NCBI GenBank assembly: GCA_001766825.1
Contig: LYOR01000001.1
Span: 223,746-287,745 of the forward strand
From: Candidatus Syntropharchaeum butanivorans
Lineage (GTDB): Archaea; Halobacteriota; Syntropharchaeia; Syntropharchaeales; Syntropharchaeaceae
Reading direction: 5' to 3'
DNA length: 64,000 nucleotides
Made by a program: the position numbers and the translations under genes. Numbering within the stretch: the stretch's first letter is position 1; the number at the start of each line of letters is the position of its first letter. The notes under the pieces were generated by a model, which saw only the letters and a list, made by a program, of their open reading frames with translations, was not told the origin of the DNA and did not search any database. Positions 53,355 through 62,793 of this stretch are shown here, one piece after another.

Positions 53355-55997
53355 TCAGATAAGTTCAAGCTGTGAGAGAATGCCTACATCCTCAAAGAAC
53401 TGATGCCTTATCGCACTCGATGGGCAGAGAGATGCACAGGTACCACAGCCCCTGCATAGCTTTGTAACATGTGCAACTTCTTTAATCTCTGTAATTGGCC
53501 ACCCGTAGGTTACACGCTCTTCTACGAGAGATTGAACAAGCTCAATCGCACCGAATGGACATATCTGGACACAAATGCCACATCCGGAGCAGATCTCCTC
53601 GTCTACAAGCGCAACAGCACCCTCACGTGGGATTGCCTCCTGCTGAAGCAGGCTGCATACCCTTCCACCGGCAGCAATTCCCTCAGCTATCACCTCATCC
53701 ACCATCTTTGGTAGCTTGATTGCCCCGGCGATGAACGTACCATCAATCTCAAAGTCAACCGGGTTAAGCCTGAGGTGGGACTCCCCTTTAACCTCCGCGT
53801 AGAACTTATCCGTTGGTAGATCGGTACCAAGAAGCTCGTTGATCTTCTGCATCCTGTCTGCGACATCCAACCCGGTACTCAAGACGAGAAGATCTGGCCT
53901 GATCTGGATCTCATCACCGAGGAGTGTATCAAAGACCGTGACAATCCCGTTCTCATACTTAGGCGGTTTATCCTCGTCGAACCTCAGGAATATGACGCCT
54001 TTGCTCCTTGCATCCCTGTACAGCTTCTCATAGATGCCATAGGTCCTTATGTCCTTGTGGAGGATGAAGACCTCGGTATCAGGGTTCTTCTCCTTGATCG
54101 CAAGCGCGTTTGATACAGCCTCGATGCAGCATACCCTGGAGCATCCCCGCTCACCATCCCTCGAGCCAACGCACTGGATCATCGCGACGGTCCCGGCATC
54201 AATCCCGGTCTCAAGCCTCCGGGTGAGCTCTGCCTGGGTTATCACCTTTGGATCATCCCCGTAGCTGTAGAGGCCGGCCGGTTCAAAGCGCTTAGCCCCG
54301 GTCGCAATCACAATCGCACCTGCCTCGAGCTTCTCATCCCGGATCGTGCATGAGAAGTTCCCGATGTACCCCTCTATCCGGTCAATCTCTGCCCCGGTCA
54401 TGACCTGGATCAGCTCGTTTGACTCAACCTGCTTGATCAGATCTGCGACGATCTCGTTTGACTCACCCAGCATACCTCCGAGCTTCTCCTCTCGCTCGAT
54501 GAGGTAGACCCCGATGCCATGTGATGCGATCTCAAGCGAGGCACGCATCCCGGCCACACCCCCGCCGATCACAAGCGCCCTCCGGGTCACAGGGAGGAGC
54601 TCGACCTTGAGCGGTGAGACCTCACGGACCTTTGCGATCGCCATCCGGATGAGATCGATCGATTTCCGGGTTGCCTCATCCGGGGGATGTACCCATGCAG
54701 CATGCTCACGGATGTTTGCGATCTCAACCAGGTACCGGTTGAGCCCTGCCCGCTCAACCACATCCCTCACCATCTCCTCGTGCTTGCGGTGTGATAGCCC
54801 TGCAACCACGATCCGGTTTGAGCCATCCTTCACAAGCGATGCGATCTCTGCCTCAAGCCCACTTAGGGATGGCACCTCCTTTACCTGGATGACACCATCG
54901 ATCGCGAGAGCCGCCTCCCTGACCTTCTCAAGGTCGATGTATGAGCCAAGCGTCCCGTTATCGGTGAAGATGATGAGGCCGATCGCGGGCTCTCCCTCCG
55001 GCTCGATCAGCTCGGGCATCTCGGGTGGGGGGCTGCCATCCTCTGATGCAAGTGATGCTGCGGCCTCTGCCTGTACGACCGCATCTGAGATTCTCACCGG
55101 TGCTGCCACACAACCGCAGGCATAGATCCCATCAACAGATGTCCTGACACCGTCACTGACCTTGATGTACCCCTCCTCGGTGAGCTCAAGGCCTGCAAGC
55201 TCTGCCAGCTTCCGGGTTGAGCCTGAGGGGAGAAGGCCGATGGCAAGAACGACGGCATCAAGATCAAGCGATTTGAGCTCACCGGCACCTGTATCCTCAT
55301 ACCTGACGGTGAGCTTACCGTCGTCTGTGATTACCTCCGGGACCCTGGATCTGATGTATGTGACACCCTCACGCTTGAGCTTATCGATCGTCCGCTCATC
55401 ACGGCCAGCGACCCTGATGTCCATGAAGAAGACATAAACCTCAACATCAGGGTTTCGTGCCTTGAGCGTCTTTATCTCGTTGGCTGTGTACATACAGCAT
55501 ACAGATGAGCATAACGGATTTGCCCTCGGGTCCCGGGAGCCGATGCACTGGATGAACCCGATCCGCCGGATACCATCCGGGAGCCTGCCACCGGTTGGGC
55601 TTGAGAGTGAGATGACACGCTCAAACTCCAGGGACGTGTAGACGTTCGGGTGCTCGAGGTGGTACCTTGACCAGACCGATGGGTCGAACGGGGTGTACCC
55701 GGTTGCAAGGATGATCGAGGATGCGTTTATCGTTCTGCCACCGGAGAGGGTGAGTGTGAAGTTGCCCCGGCTCCCATCGATCTTCTCAACGGTCACGCCG
55801 GTTATCACCTCGATGAGTGGGTCTGCCTCAACCTCGATCAGCTTTGGCTCAAGCCCTGATATGCAGTCTGCGATCTCTGCCATGTGCCCGCCCAGGGTCT
55901 CACCACTCTCGATCAGGACCGTCTCTGTACCCCTCCGGCTGAGGGCAAGTGCAGCCATGATACCCGAGATTCCACCACCGATTACACAGACGGTCAT
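53355..55997 (-). CDS. hdrA: Cysteine-poor HdrA paralogue, 880 aa
   Basis: This has the same double-FAD layout as its 1,003-aa neighbour, but the N-terminal metal sites are lost. The first FAD fold (IGGGISGIMAALAL) lacks the inserted ferredoxin. Where HdrA has VCHCGINI this protein reads IIFTDNGTLG (near 340), and the SCSPRTHEP block reads GLSHRKHEE. The second FAD fold is present near 478 (GGGVAGMRASLEI), as are the C-terminal ferredoxins CSGCGICVQICP (near 802) and CRGCGTCASLCP (near 848). It may serve as a structural or one-way electron partner, like QmoA/QmoB-type HdrA relatives (inference). Its start follows the hdrB stop directly. Confidence 0.88.
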   Translation of the reverse strand: MTVCVIGGGISGIMAALALSRRGTETVLIESGETLGGHMAEIADCISGLEPKLIEVEADPLIEVITGVTVEKIDGSRGNFTLTLSGGRTINASSIILATGYTPFDPSVWSRYHLEHPNVYTSLEFERVISLSSPTGGRLPDGIRRIGFIQCIGSRDPRANPLCSSVCCMYTANEIKTLKARNPDVEVYVFFMDIRVAGRDERTIDKLKREGVTYIRSRVPEVITDDGKLTVRYEDTGAGELKSLDLDAVVLAIGLLPSGSTRKLAELAGLELTEEGYIKVSDGVRTSVDGIYACGCVAAPVRISDAVVQAEAAASLASEDGSPPPEMPELIEPEGEPAIGLIIFTDNGTLGSYIDLEKVREAALAIDGVIQVKEVPSLSGLEAEIASLVKDGSNRIVVAGLSHRKHEEMVRDVVERAGLNRYLVEIANIREHAAWVHPPDEATRKSIDLIRMAIAKVREVSPLKVELLPVTRRALVIGGGVAGMRASLEIASHGIGVYLIEREEKLGGMLGESNEIVADLIKQVESNELIQVMTGAEIDRIEGYIGNFSCTIRDEKLEAGAIVIATGAKRFEPAGLYSYGDDPKVITQAELTRRLETGIDAGTVAMIQCVGSRDGERGCSRVCCIEAVSNALAIKEKNPDTEVFILHKDIRTYGIYEKLYRDARSKGVIFLRFDEDKPPKYENGIVTVFDTLLGDEIQIRPDLLVLSTGLDVADRMQKINELLGTDLPTDKFYAEVKGESHLRLNPVDFEIDGTFIAGAIKLPKMVDEVIAEGIAAGGRVCSLLQQEAIPREGAVALVDEEICSGCGICVQICPFGAIELVQSLVEERVTYGWPITEIKEVAHVTKLCRGCGTCASLCPSSAIRHQFFEDVGILSQLELI

Positions 55998-56864
55998 TTA
56001 GATCACTTTCCTCTCGATCTCCTTTGTAGATACGATGTTCTTATCCAGCCCAAGCTTTTTCGGGTCTATTCCCAGCGCAAGACCAAGGAGCTGGCTGATG
56101 TAAAGAACAGGCATCTCTATCTTTATGCTGTACTTCTCCTCTATGTCTGGTTGCTTTGCATCAAGGAGCATATGGCAGAGCGGGCACGCGGTCACAATAC
56201 AGTCTGCTCCCTTGGCTTTAGCCGCTTCCAGGATCTTCTTCGTCATTTCAAAGGCCAAATCACCCTTTGTCATCATGAGAGGACCGCCACAGCACTTCGT
56301 CTTCATCTGGCTGAAGGGAACAACCTCTCCGCCGATAAGCTCAATCAGCCTGTCCATAGAGTCGGGATTGTCAGGATCGTCAAAGCCTATCTCAGAGGGT
56401 CTCCCGATGTAGCAGCCGTAGTAGGGTGCCACCTTAAGCGGTACCTTCTTCACGACCTTTTTTGATATCTCATCCAACCCCACTTCATTCACGATGACAT
56501 CGAGTGTATGCCTCGCCCTTATCGTGCCCTTGTAGTCGAGAGCAGGATCTATCCCACGTATCTTTGCACTCAGATCCTTATCTTCTCTCAAAGCCCTGTT
56601 AGTCCTCTCGAGGTTGTAGAAACAGATGCTACATGGTGTTGCGATATCGAGATTATCTTTCTCTGCAATGGCAAGGTTTCTGGCATTTAATGCATATACC
56701 AGGTGTGGATCCTCGATCTCAACCGCACCACAGCAGTTCCAGTCCTCTACCTCGACAAGTTCAATCCCCAGCTTCTCAAAGAGGGCCTTTGTCGAGATAT
56801 CCTGTTCTATCGCATGGGTCCCACTGGGACAGCCAGGATAGTATGCAAGCTTCGTTACAGCCAT
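55998..56864 (-). CDS. hdrB: Heterodisulfide reductase subunit B (first set)
   Basis: This is a second HdrB with two complete CCG domains: YYPGCPSG, NCCGAVEI and TPCSICFYNLERTN, then YYGCYIGRP, KCCGGPLMMTK and TACPLCHMLLD. I chose the ATG at 56864, which follows the GGGGGAG that also holds the end of hdrC; the longer frame from 56885 lies inside hdrC. 288 residues. It precedes the cysteine-poor hdrA. Confidence 0.92.
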   Translation of the reverse strand: MAVTKLAYYPGCPSGTHAIEQDISTKALFEKLGIELVEVEDWNCCGAVEIEDPHLVYALNARNLAIAEKDNLDIATPCSICFYNLERTNRALREDKDLSAKIRGIDPALDYKGTIRARHTLDVIVNEVGLDEISKKVVKKVPLKVAPYYGCYIGRPSEIGFDDPDNPDSMDRLIELIGGEVVPFSQMKTKCCGGPLMMTKGDLAFEMTKKILEAAKAKGADCIVTACPLCHMLLDAKQPDIEEKYSIKIEMPVLYISQLLGLALGIDPKKLGLDKNIVSTKEIERKVI

Positions 56865-56865
56865 C

Positions 56866-57471
56866 TCACTCCCCCATCTTCTCAAATATCTTCTTCACCT
56901 CATCGGTTCGCTTTATCTTCTCAGGAAGCATCGATCTTGGGCCCATCTTTCCATGCTTGAAGAGTCTCATCCCCAGCTTCGAGTAGTCCTTCTGCATCGC
57001 CATCAGACCACTGATGAGCCCTTTGTGTGCCTTCCTGTAGTATTCAAGCGAGAGCCCCATCTCATACAACCTGCCGTACTTCCTGAGCTGGTTCGCGAAT
57101 GCCTTATCAAATATCGGCCTGACACTCTTTACCTCTATTTTCCCCTCTTCAGCCTCCTTCTCTGCTATCCGCCTTATTGCGCCCATCAGATCGGAGATCT
57201 TAACATCCTGCGGGCATCGCTCGCTGCACGTCTGACAGATGGCGCAGAGCCATATCTCGTCACTCTCAAGTACCTCTTTCTTCATCCCGAGCAGACTCAT
57301 CTGGATGATCCTGCGGGGGTTGTAGCTTGGTACAATCTCCGTGACAGGGCAGCCGATCGTGCACGTTGAACACTGGAAACACTTCATGATCTCCTCCCCA
57401 CCCGGGGTTGCTGCAATCTCGTACTTGAACTTAGGATCGAGTTCCCACGTCTTGATCGCCAACCGGATCAC
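56866..57471 (-). CDS. hdrC: Heterodisulfide reductase subunit C (first set)
   Basis: HdrC of 201 residues with two 4Fe-4S motifs, CFQCSTCTIGCPVTE near 32 and CAICQTCSERCPQD near 76. The GTG start overlaps the stop of the upstream F420-dehydrogenase-type gene (GTGA). A helical C-terminal part of about 80 residues extends beyond the clusters. Confidence 0.92.
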   Translation of the reverse strand: MIRLAIKTWELDPKFKYEIAATPGGEEIMKCFQCSTCTIGCPVTEIVPSYNPRRIIQMSLLGMKKEVLESDEIWLCAICQTCSERCPQDVKISDLMGAIRRIAEKEAEEGKIEVKSVRPIFDKAFANQLRKYGRLYEMGLSLEYYRKAHKGLISGLMAMQKDYSKLGMRLFKHGKMGPRSMLPEKIKRTDEVKKIFEKMGE

Positions 57472-58541
57472 CTCGGCTCAAGCTCATCTTCCTGGTACGT
57501 CGTGAGGGGGATCGGTTCCTCAAGATCCATGCCGGGTACATACTCAAAGAGATCCTGCACGTTCCTGGCAACCACCGGGTATATCAGCGTTAATGGGATG
57601 CCCTTGGGGCATGCATCCTCACAGGCACCACACCCAATGCACGTGACACAAACATGATACGCCCTTGTCAGATGATAGAACAACCCGTAGGGTGGTATTC
57701 GAACGTCGCCTCTTGTGTTTGCGATGTTAAGAAGATCCCCACCGCGTGGATTACCAAGCGACTGCTCAAAGAAGCATTCCTTACAGTAGCAGACCGGGCA
57801 GATATCACGACAGTTCTTGCATACGATGCAGTCGTTCAATACATCAAGGAGCTTAAGCGGATCGTTCAACGATTCAAGCTCCTTCTTAAGTGCCTCTCTT
57901 CCACTCTCTGCGGCGGATTTTATCTCACTCTGGAGTGAAGAGCGGTCAATATCCTTATCTCCGAGTGTGATGCCCTCAACCTTTGATAAAGCTGCCTCTC
58001 CCTTCTCACTAAGTGCCACAACCGTCGTTGAGCCAAGGCCCATGTGCCAGATTCCGATGTCCCCGATCTCCCCGAGCTTTGTCTCACACATCGTGCAGGC
58101 GGCCCTGACCTCCACACCCTTCTCCGAAAGTTTGCTCTTGATCTCATCTGTGAGCTTATCCCCGATCTCATCGGTGTTTGCTGTATAATCCTCATTCTTA
58201 AATGTGCCCGGGCAGTCCACAGAGATTAAAAGTATCGCATCGGGATTTATCTGCTCAAGCTTGATGAGCTCGATGGTAGCTCGAGCCTCACATGGCTTGA
58301 AGACTAACCCGAGTACTTTGTCCTCTATGAGCCATTTTCTAAGGATATTTGCCGCGTTAAAACCGAAAGATGGTGCAAATATGGCAGGATCCTTCACCTT
58401 TCCAGGGTCAGTCACGAGTGTATAAATCACACTCTTTCCCGCCCTCTGCGGGAGAATCAGTCCATCCACCGCCCCACTTGATAGAAGTCCCTTGAAGAGA
58501 TCTTTAAGTGCCTCATCACCGGTCTCAATACATTTTACCAT
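57468..58541 (-). CDS. FrhB/FdhB-type F420 oxidoreductase beta subunit
   Basis: This protein is related to the beta subunits of F420-reducing hydrogenase and formate dehydrogenase, which bind FAD and exchange electrons with F420. It has 357 residues. FrhB-type blocks are VFKPCEARATIELIKLEQIN near 100 and VDCPGTFKNED near 128. The C-terminal region has two ferredoxin-type motifs, CIVCKNCRDICPVCYCKECF near 238 and CVTCIGCGACEDACPKG near 300. It lies between mvhD and hdrC, so it probably links the Hdr complexes to F420H2 instead of to hydrogen, as no hydrogenase large subunit is present (inference). Confidence 0.88.
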   Translation of the reverse strand: MVKCIETGDEALKDLFKGLLSSGAVDGLILPQRAGKSVIYTLVTDPGKVKDPAIFAPSFGFNAANILRKWLIEDKVLGLVFKPCEARATIELIKLEQINPDAILLISVDCPGTFKNEDYTANTDEIGDKLTDEIKSKLSEKGVEVRAACTMCETKLGEIGDIGIWHMGLGSTTVVALSEKGEAALSKVEGITLGDKDIDRSSLQSEIKSAAESGREALKKELESLNDPLKLLDVLNDCIVCKNCRDICPVCYCKECFFEQSLGNPRGGDLLNIANTRGDVRIPPYGLFYHLTRAYHVCVTCIGCGACEDACPKGIPLTLIYPVVARNVQDLFEYVPGMDLEEPIPLTTYQEDELEPR

Positions 58542-58557
58542 CCTCTATCCTCCAAAC

Positions 58558-58977
58558 TTAGAGTGTCTCTTCTTTGTACGGGTTCGGTCCAAGCTTCTTC
58601 ACATCCTCGACCATCTTTGTGACCTCTTCTGCAAACTGAGGACCCTCACTTGCCGAAATCCACCTGAGCCTTACCCGCTCGTCGAGCCCAAAAGCCTTGA
58701 GAATCTCTCTCAGTGCGTTTATCCTTCGCCTTGCGTAGTAGTTACCCTTTGTATAGTGGCAGTCACCAGGGTGACATCCACCCAGAAAAACCCCGTCAGC
58801 TCCATTCGTGAGCGCCTTTATCACAAACATCGGATCCATCCGTCCAGAGCACATCACCCGGATTATACGAATATTAGGAGGATACTGGATCCTCGATGTT
58901 CCGGCCAGATCCGCCCCGGCATAGGTACACCAGTTACAAGTGAATCCAAGTATCTTCGGTTCAAACTCATCTCCCAT
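58558..58977 (-). CDS. mvhD: MvhD-type iron-sulfur subunit
   Basis: MvhD carries a 2Fe-2S cluster and connects an electron donor (hydrogenase or F420 dehydrogenase) to HdrA. From the ATG at 58977, with GGAGGG upstream, it has 139 residues; the frame begins one codon earlier at a TTG. Cysteine motifs are FTCNWCTYAGAD near 14, VMCSGRMDP near 42 and GGCHPGDCHYTKGNYYARRR near 66. It is the first gene of the long leftward hdr operon. Confidence 0.92.
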   Translation of the reverse strand: MGDEFEPKILGFTCNWCTYAGADLAGTSRIQYPPNIRIIRVMCSGRMDPMFVIKALTNGADGVFLGGCHPGDCHYTKGNYYARRRINALREILKAFGLDERVRLRWISASEGPQFAEEVTKMVEDVKKLGPNPYKEETL

Positions 58978-59176
58978 CAAAACCCTCCACGAAACGGTAC
59001 CTCTTTGATAGACTCAAAGACACTCTTTTTATTTGTAGCATTTAAAGTTTGCTATTTTAAATCCGTATCATCCCCCACCATTTGGCAGGATATGATCTAA
59101 TATCTGGTACTTCACCGCTCAGGAACAGATCAGGTGGGAAGATATAAAATCAATGGTCATGAGTAAGAATACAGGA

Positions 59177-60367
59177 ATGAGGTTCTATATCAAGACATTC
59201 GGATGTACGGCAAATACCGGTGATTCAAAGCGTATAGAGGCTTCACTCGAGGCACGTGGCGGTGTGCGCGTTCAACACTGGAAAGACGCAGATACAGTCG
59301 TTGTAAACACCTGCACCGTCACAAAGCGGACGGAACTCAACGTCCTCAGGTTCATCGAGAAGATGCGAGATGCAGGTAAGCGCCTGATCATCGCAGGATG
59401 TATGACAGTTCTGCAACGGGACCTCCTTGGAGATGATCCGGTTGAGGTGATAACACCTGACTCAATCACCAAGCTGCCACCCCCGCAGCACCTTGATGGT
59501 GTTATCGGGGTTGTGAATATCGCCCAGGGCTGTCTCGGCTCCTGCACGTACTGTATCGTTAAAGGAGCAAGAGGAGATCTTGTGAGTGCAAGCACCGAGT
59601 ACATCACCTCCACTATAAAGCGCTTTGTTGAGAAGGGTCTCAGGGAGCTCAGGATCACATCCCAGGATTGCAGCGCATACGGACGAGATAAAGGTGATGT
59701 TAACCTTGCAGATCTCCTTAATGAGATCTCCTCGATTGAGGGGGAGTTCAGGGTGCGTGTGGGGATGATGAACCCTAAGACACTCCTTCCAGTTCTGGAT
59801 GATGTGATAGATGCATTCAGGAATGATAAGATCTTCAAGTTCGTCCATATTCCCGTTCAGTCAGGTTCAGATCGGATCCTATCTGCCATGGAAAGGGGGT
59901 ACACTGTATCTGAGTTTGAGATGATCGTCGATGCATTCAGATCCACATTCTCAGATATGACACTCTCGACAGACTTCATAGTCGGCTTTCCAGGAGAGAG
60001 TGAGGAGGACTTTGAGGCTTCACTCGATCTTCTGAGAAGGATTAAAGCTGAGAAGGTAAATATCACAAGGTACTCCCCGAGACCTTTCACACCGGCAGCA
60101 GAGATGAGGGATACACTGGAGCGTGTCAAGAAAGATCGTTCAAGAAGGCTTAATTCAGCCTACTTTGAGGTTTTGGAGGGGCAAAAAAACCTTGTTGGGC
60201 GGGAGTTTGACGTTATTGCAACCGAAAAGGGAGTAAAGGGCGGTATCGTCACAAGAGATGATGCCTACAGGTACATACTCGTTAAAGAGGGTCTTGATCT
60301 TGGGGAAAAGGCGAGGGTGAGGATCACAGAGTCAAGGGGCTACTATCTCATCGGCGAGGTCTCCTGA
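59177..60367 (+). CDS. MiaB-like tRNA methylthiotransferase (MtaB/CDKAL1 type)
   Basis: This radical-SAM enzyme adds a methylthio group to N6-threonylcarbamoyladenosine at tRNA position 37. From the ATG at 59177 it has 396 residues. The UPF0004 domain cysteines are in KTFGCTANTGD, VVNTCTVTKRT and IAGCM; the radical-SAM motif is GCLGSCTYC near 124; a TRAM domain ends the protein. The frame extends to ATG codons at 59153 and 59159, but a GATATAAAAT TATA-like box at about 59141-59150 is too close to those, so the later ATG (MRFYIKTFGC) is more likely. Confidence 0.9.
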   Translation: MRFYIKTFGCTANTGDSKRIEASLEARGGVRVQHWKDADTVVVNTCTVTKRTELNVLRFIEKMRDAGKRLIIAGCMTVLQRDLLGDDPVEVITPDSITKLPPPQHLDGVIGVVNIAQGCLGSCTYCIVKGARGDLVSASTEYITSTIKRFVEKGLRELRITSQDCSAYGRDKGDVNLADLLNEISSIEGEFRVRVGMMNPKTLLPVLDDVIDAFRNDKIFKFVHIPVQSGSDRILSAMERGYTVSEFEMIVDAFRSTFSDMTLSTDFIVGFPGESEEDFEASLDLLRRIKAEKVNITRYSPRPFTPAAEMRDTLERVKKDRSRRLNSAYFEVLEGQKNLVGREFDVIATEKGVKGGIVTRDDAYRYILVKEGLDLGEKARVRITESRGYYLIGEVS

Positions 60368-60393
60368 GGTCGTCCCCTCTGGAGGTAGATTGA

Positions 60394-61851
60394 ATGAGGA
60401 AGATACCAAGGTGTATGAGTACACAGCACCCTGATAATGTAAATCTACCATTTTTCGCAGAGAACGCAGTGCTTGGCGGAGAAAATGAGATACAGGAGGC
60501 GTACTATGCGTTCTCTCACTTAGGATGTGATGAGCAGATGTGGGACTGCGAGGGTAAAGAGGTCGATAACTTTGTGGTGAAGAAACTATTGACAAGGCAC
60601 GAGCCATTCTTCCGGGAAAAGATCCTGGGCAGGGATGTATTCATCACTTTAAGGGTGCCAAATCCAACAGTGGAGAAGGCTGAGGCAAAGATCCTCCTGG
60701 AGACCTTAGAGAGTATACCAAGATCATTCGATGCTGCTAAGCTCTTTTATGGGGAGGAGATTCCCCCGGTATTCGAGGTTATCCTCCCGATGACAACATC
60801 CACAAGATGTATTGATAGAATTTACAGATACTACCGGGATTTTGTCGTGGGAAAGCAGAACAAACCGTTTAAAGAGGGAGATATAACAATTTCAGAGTGG
60901 ATTGGGGAGTTTAAACCTGAAAAAATCAATGTTATACCCCTTTTTGAGGATATAAGCCATATGCTCGAGGCACACACCATGGTTAAAGAGTATCTTGAGG
61001 GGAAGGATCTCGAGTATCAAAGGGTCTTTCTTGCAAGAAGCGATCCTGCAATGAACTATGGCCTGGTCAGTGCCCTTCTCCTGAATAAAATCGCGCTCCA
61101 ACGGTTGCAGTCTTTAACTGATGAGACAGGTGCTGAGATCTATCCCATTGTAGGTGCTGGGTCCTCCCCGTTCAGAGGGAACCTCAGACCAGAAAGGGTA
61201 GACAGAGTTGCGCAGGAGTACCCGAGCGTTCATACGTTCACCATCCAATCTGCGTTCAAGTATGATAACCCTCCTGAGAAGGTCAGAAAGGCTGTAGAGA
61301 AGTTAAAGGAAAGAAAAAAAGCTTCACCTAAGGAAATAGATGAGGAAAGATCCTTGGAGCTAATTGAAAAGTATTCACGGGAATATCAGCGGCAAATAAT
61401 TGAATTAGCCCCATTAATCAACCAGATTGCAAGGTACGTCCCGAGCAGAAGAAAGAGAAGACTGCATATAGGCCTCTTTGGCTACCCACGTGATATGATG
61501 GGGATCAGACTTCCAAGGGCGATAACATTCACCGCTGCACTTTACTCCATAGGCCTGCCACCGGAGATTCTTGGTCTGAATGCCCTGGATGAAGATGATA
61601 TTCAGTACCTCAGGGAGGTTTACGTGAACTTTGATGACGATCTGAGGGATGCTCTCAGGTATTTTAACCCTGATGCACCACTACCGAAGGGGCTTGAGGC
61701 GGCAGTAAGCGATCTTCCGGTGGATTATCAGGTCAACGAGGAATACAGGAGGTTGACGGGGTATATTCTATCCTCATTAAAGGCAGGAAAAACCGGGGAT
61801 CTTGGAGAGTGCATCCTGCGAGCAGCCCATCTGAGAAAGTTTCTTGGATAG
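60394..61851 (+). CDS. ppcA: Phosphoenolpyruvate carboxylase, archaeal type
   Basis: PpcA carboxylates PEP to oxaloacetate. The archaeal form is about 500 residues, unlike the 900-residue bacterial type; this one has 485. The N-terminus RKIPRCMSTQHPDNVNLPFF is a hallmark of the family, with further blocks GAGSSPFRGNLRPE near 254 and GLFGYPRDMMGIRLPRAI near 360. It starts 26 bases after the methylthiotransferase gene and is followed at once by hisG. Confidence 0.95.
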   Translation: MRKIPRCMSTQHPDNVNLPFFAENAVLGGENEIQEAYYAFSHLGCDEQMWDCEGKEVDNFVVKKLLTRHEPFFREKILGRDVFITLRVPNPTVEKAEAKILLETLESIPRSFDAAKLFYGEEIPPVFEVILPMTTSTRCIDRIYRYYRDFVVGKQNKPFKEGDITISEWIGEFKPEKINVIPLFEDISHMLEAHTMVKEYLEGKDLEYQRVFLARSDPAMNYGLVSALLLNKIALQRLQSLTDETGAEIYPIVGAGSSPFRGNLRPERVDRVAQEYPSVHTFTIQSAFKYDNPPEKVRKAVEKLKERKKASPKEIDEERSLELIEKYSREYQRQIIELAPLINQIARYVPSRRKRRLHIGLFGYPRDMMGIRLPRAITFTAALYSIGLPPEILGLNALDEDDIQYLREVYVNFDDDLRDALRYFNPDAPLPKGLEAAVSDLPVDYQVNEEYRRLTGYILSSLKAGKTGDLGECILRAAHLRKFLG

Positions 61852-61917
61852 ATGGAGATCTACACCCCCTGGGAGTACCCTTTATCTTTTATATCACTCC
61901 GACCAATTAAGGAGAGA

Positions 61918-62790
61918 ATGATAGATATAGCACTCCCGAAGGGTAGCCTCGAGGAGGCGACACTCACCCTGTTCAAAGAGGCAGACCTTGAGGTTAGAAG
62001 GACTGAGAGGGACTACAACCCGAAGATCGCAGATCCAAGGATAGGAAAGGTGAAGATACTCCGCCCCCAGGAGATCCCGATCTATGTCCAGAATGGATAC
62101 TTTGACCTCGGTATATCCGGGCAGGACTGGGTAAAGGAGACAGGGGCAGATGTGGTGGAGGTTGCACGTCTTTCCTACAGCAAACAGAGCAGTGGTAGTG
62201 TGAGAATCGTGCTTGCGGTTGCGGAGGATTGGGACATAAACTCTGCAAGGGAGATACCCCCACACAGCAGGATAAGCACAGAGTATCCAAGGATTACCGC
62301 AGAGTTCTTCGAGAATCTCGGGATTCCGGTTGAGATATTCTTCTCCTATGGTGCAACAGAGGCGAAAGTGCCTGATTTAATGGATGCAATCGTTGATCTC
62401 ACAGAGACGGGATCCACGCTCAGGAAGAATGGGCTCAAGATCATCGATACACTCCTTGAGTCATACACCGTTCTCATCGCCAATAAAAACAGCTGGGATG
62501 ATCCCCAGAGACGGAAGGAGATAGAAGAGATAAAGACGCTGCTTCTTGGTGTCATCCAAGCGCGGGGAAAGGTCCTTCTCACGATGAACGTCGCAGAGGA
62601 TAAGCTCGATCAGCTCATAGAAGCACTACCATCTCTGAAGATGCCAACGATCTCAAAGCTCTACCACACAGATTACTACGCGGTCGAGACGGTTGTTGAT
62701 AAGCGGGAGGTCAACATCCTGATCCCAAAGCTTAAGAGTCTTGGAGCCGAAGATATATTAGAGGTGAACATCTCAAAGATTGTGAGGTGA
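61918..62790 (+). CDS. hisG: ATP phosphoribosyltransferase (long form)
   Basis: HisG starts histidine synthesis by joining ATP and PRPP. From the ATG at 61918, with GGAGAG upstream, it has 290 residues, the long form with a C-terminal regulatory domain that binds histidine. IALPKGSLEEAT at the N-terminus, GYFDLGISGQDWV near 60, and DLTETGSTLRKNGL near 160 (the PRPP loop) are conserved. The open frame begins at 61852, right after ppcA, but that leader does not look like HisG. Confidence 0.93.
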   Translation: MIDIALPKGSLEEATLTLFKEADLEVRRTERDYNPKIADPRIGKVKILRPQEIPIYVQNGYFDLGISGQDWVKETGADVVEVARLSYSKQSSGSVRIVLAVAEDWDINSAREIPPHSRISTEYPRITAEFFENLGIPVEIFFSYGATEAKVPDLMDAIVDLTETGSTLRKNGLKIIDTLLESYTVLIANKNSWDDPQRRKEIEEIKTLLLGVIQARGKVLLTMNVAEDKLDQLIEALPSLKMPTISKLYHTDYYAVETVVDKREVNILIPKLKSLGAEDILEVNISKIVR

Positions 62791-62793
62791 AGA

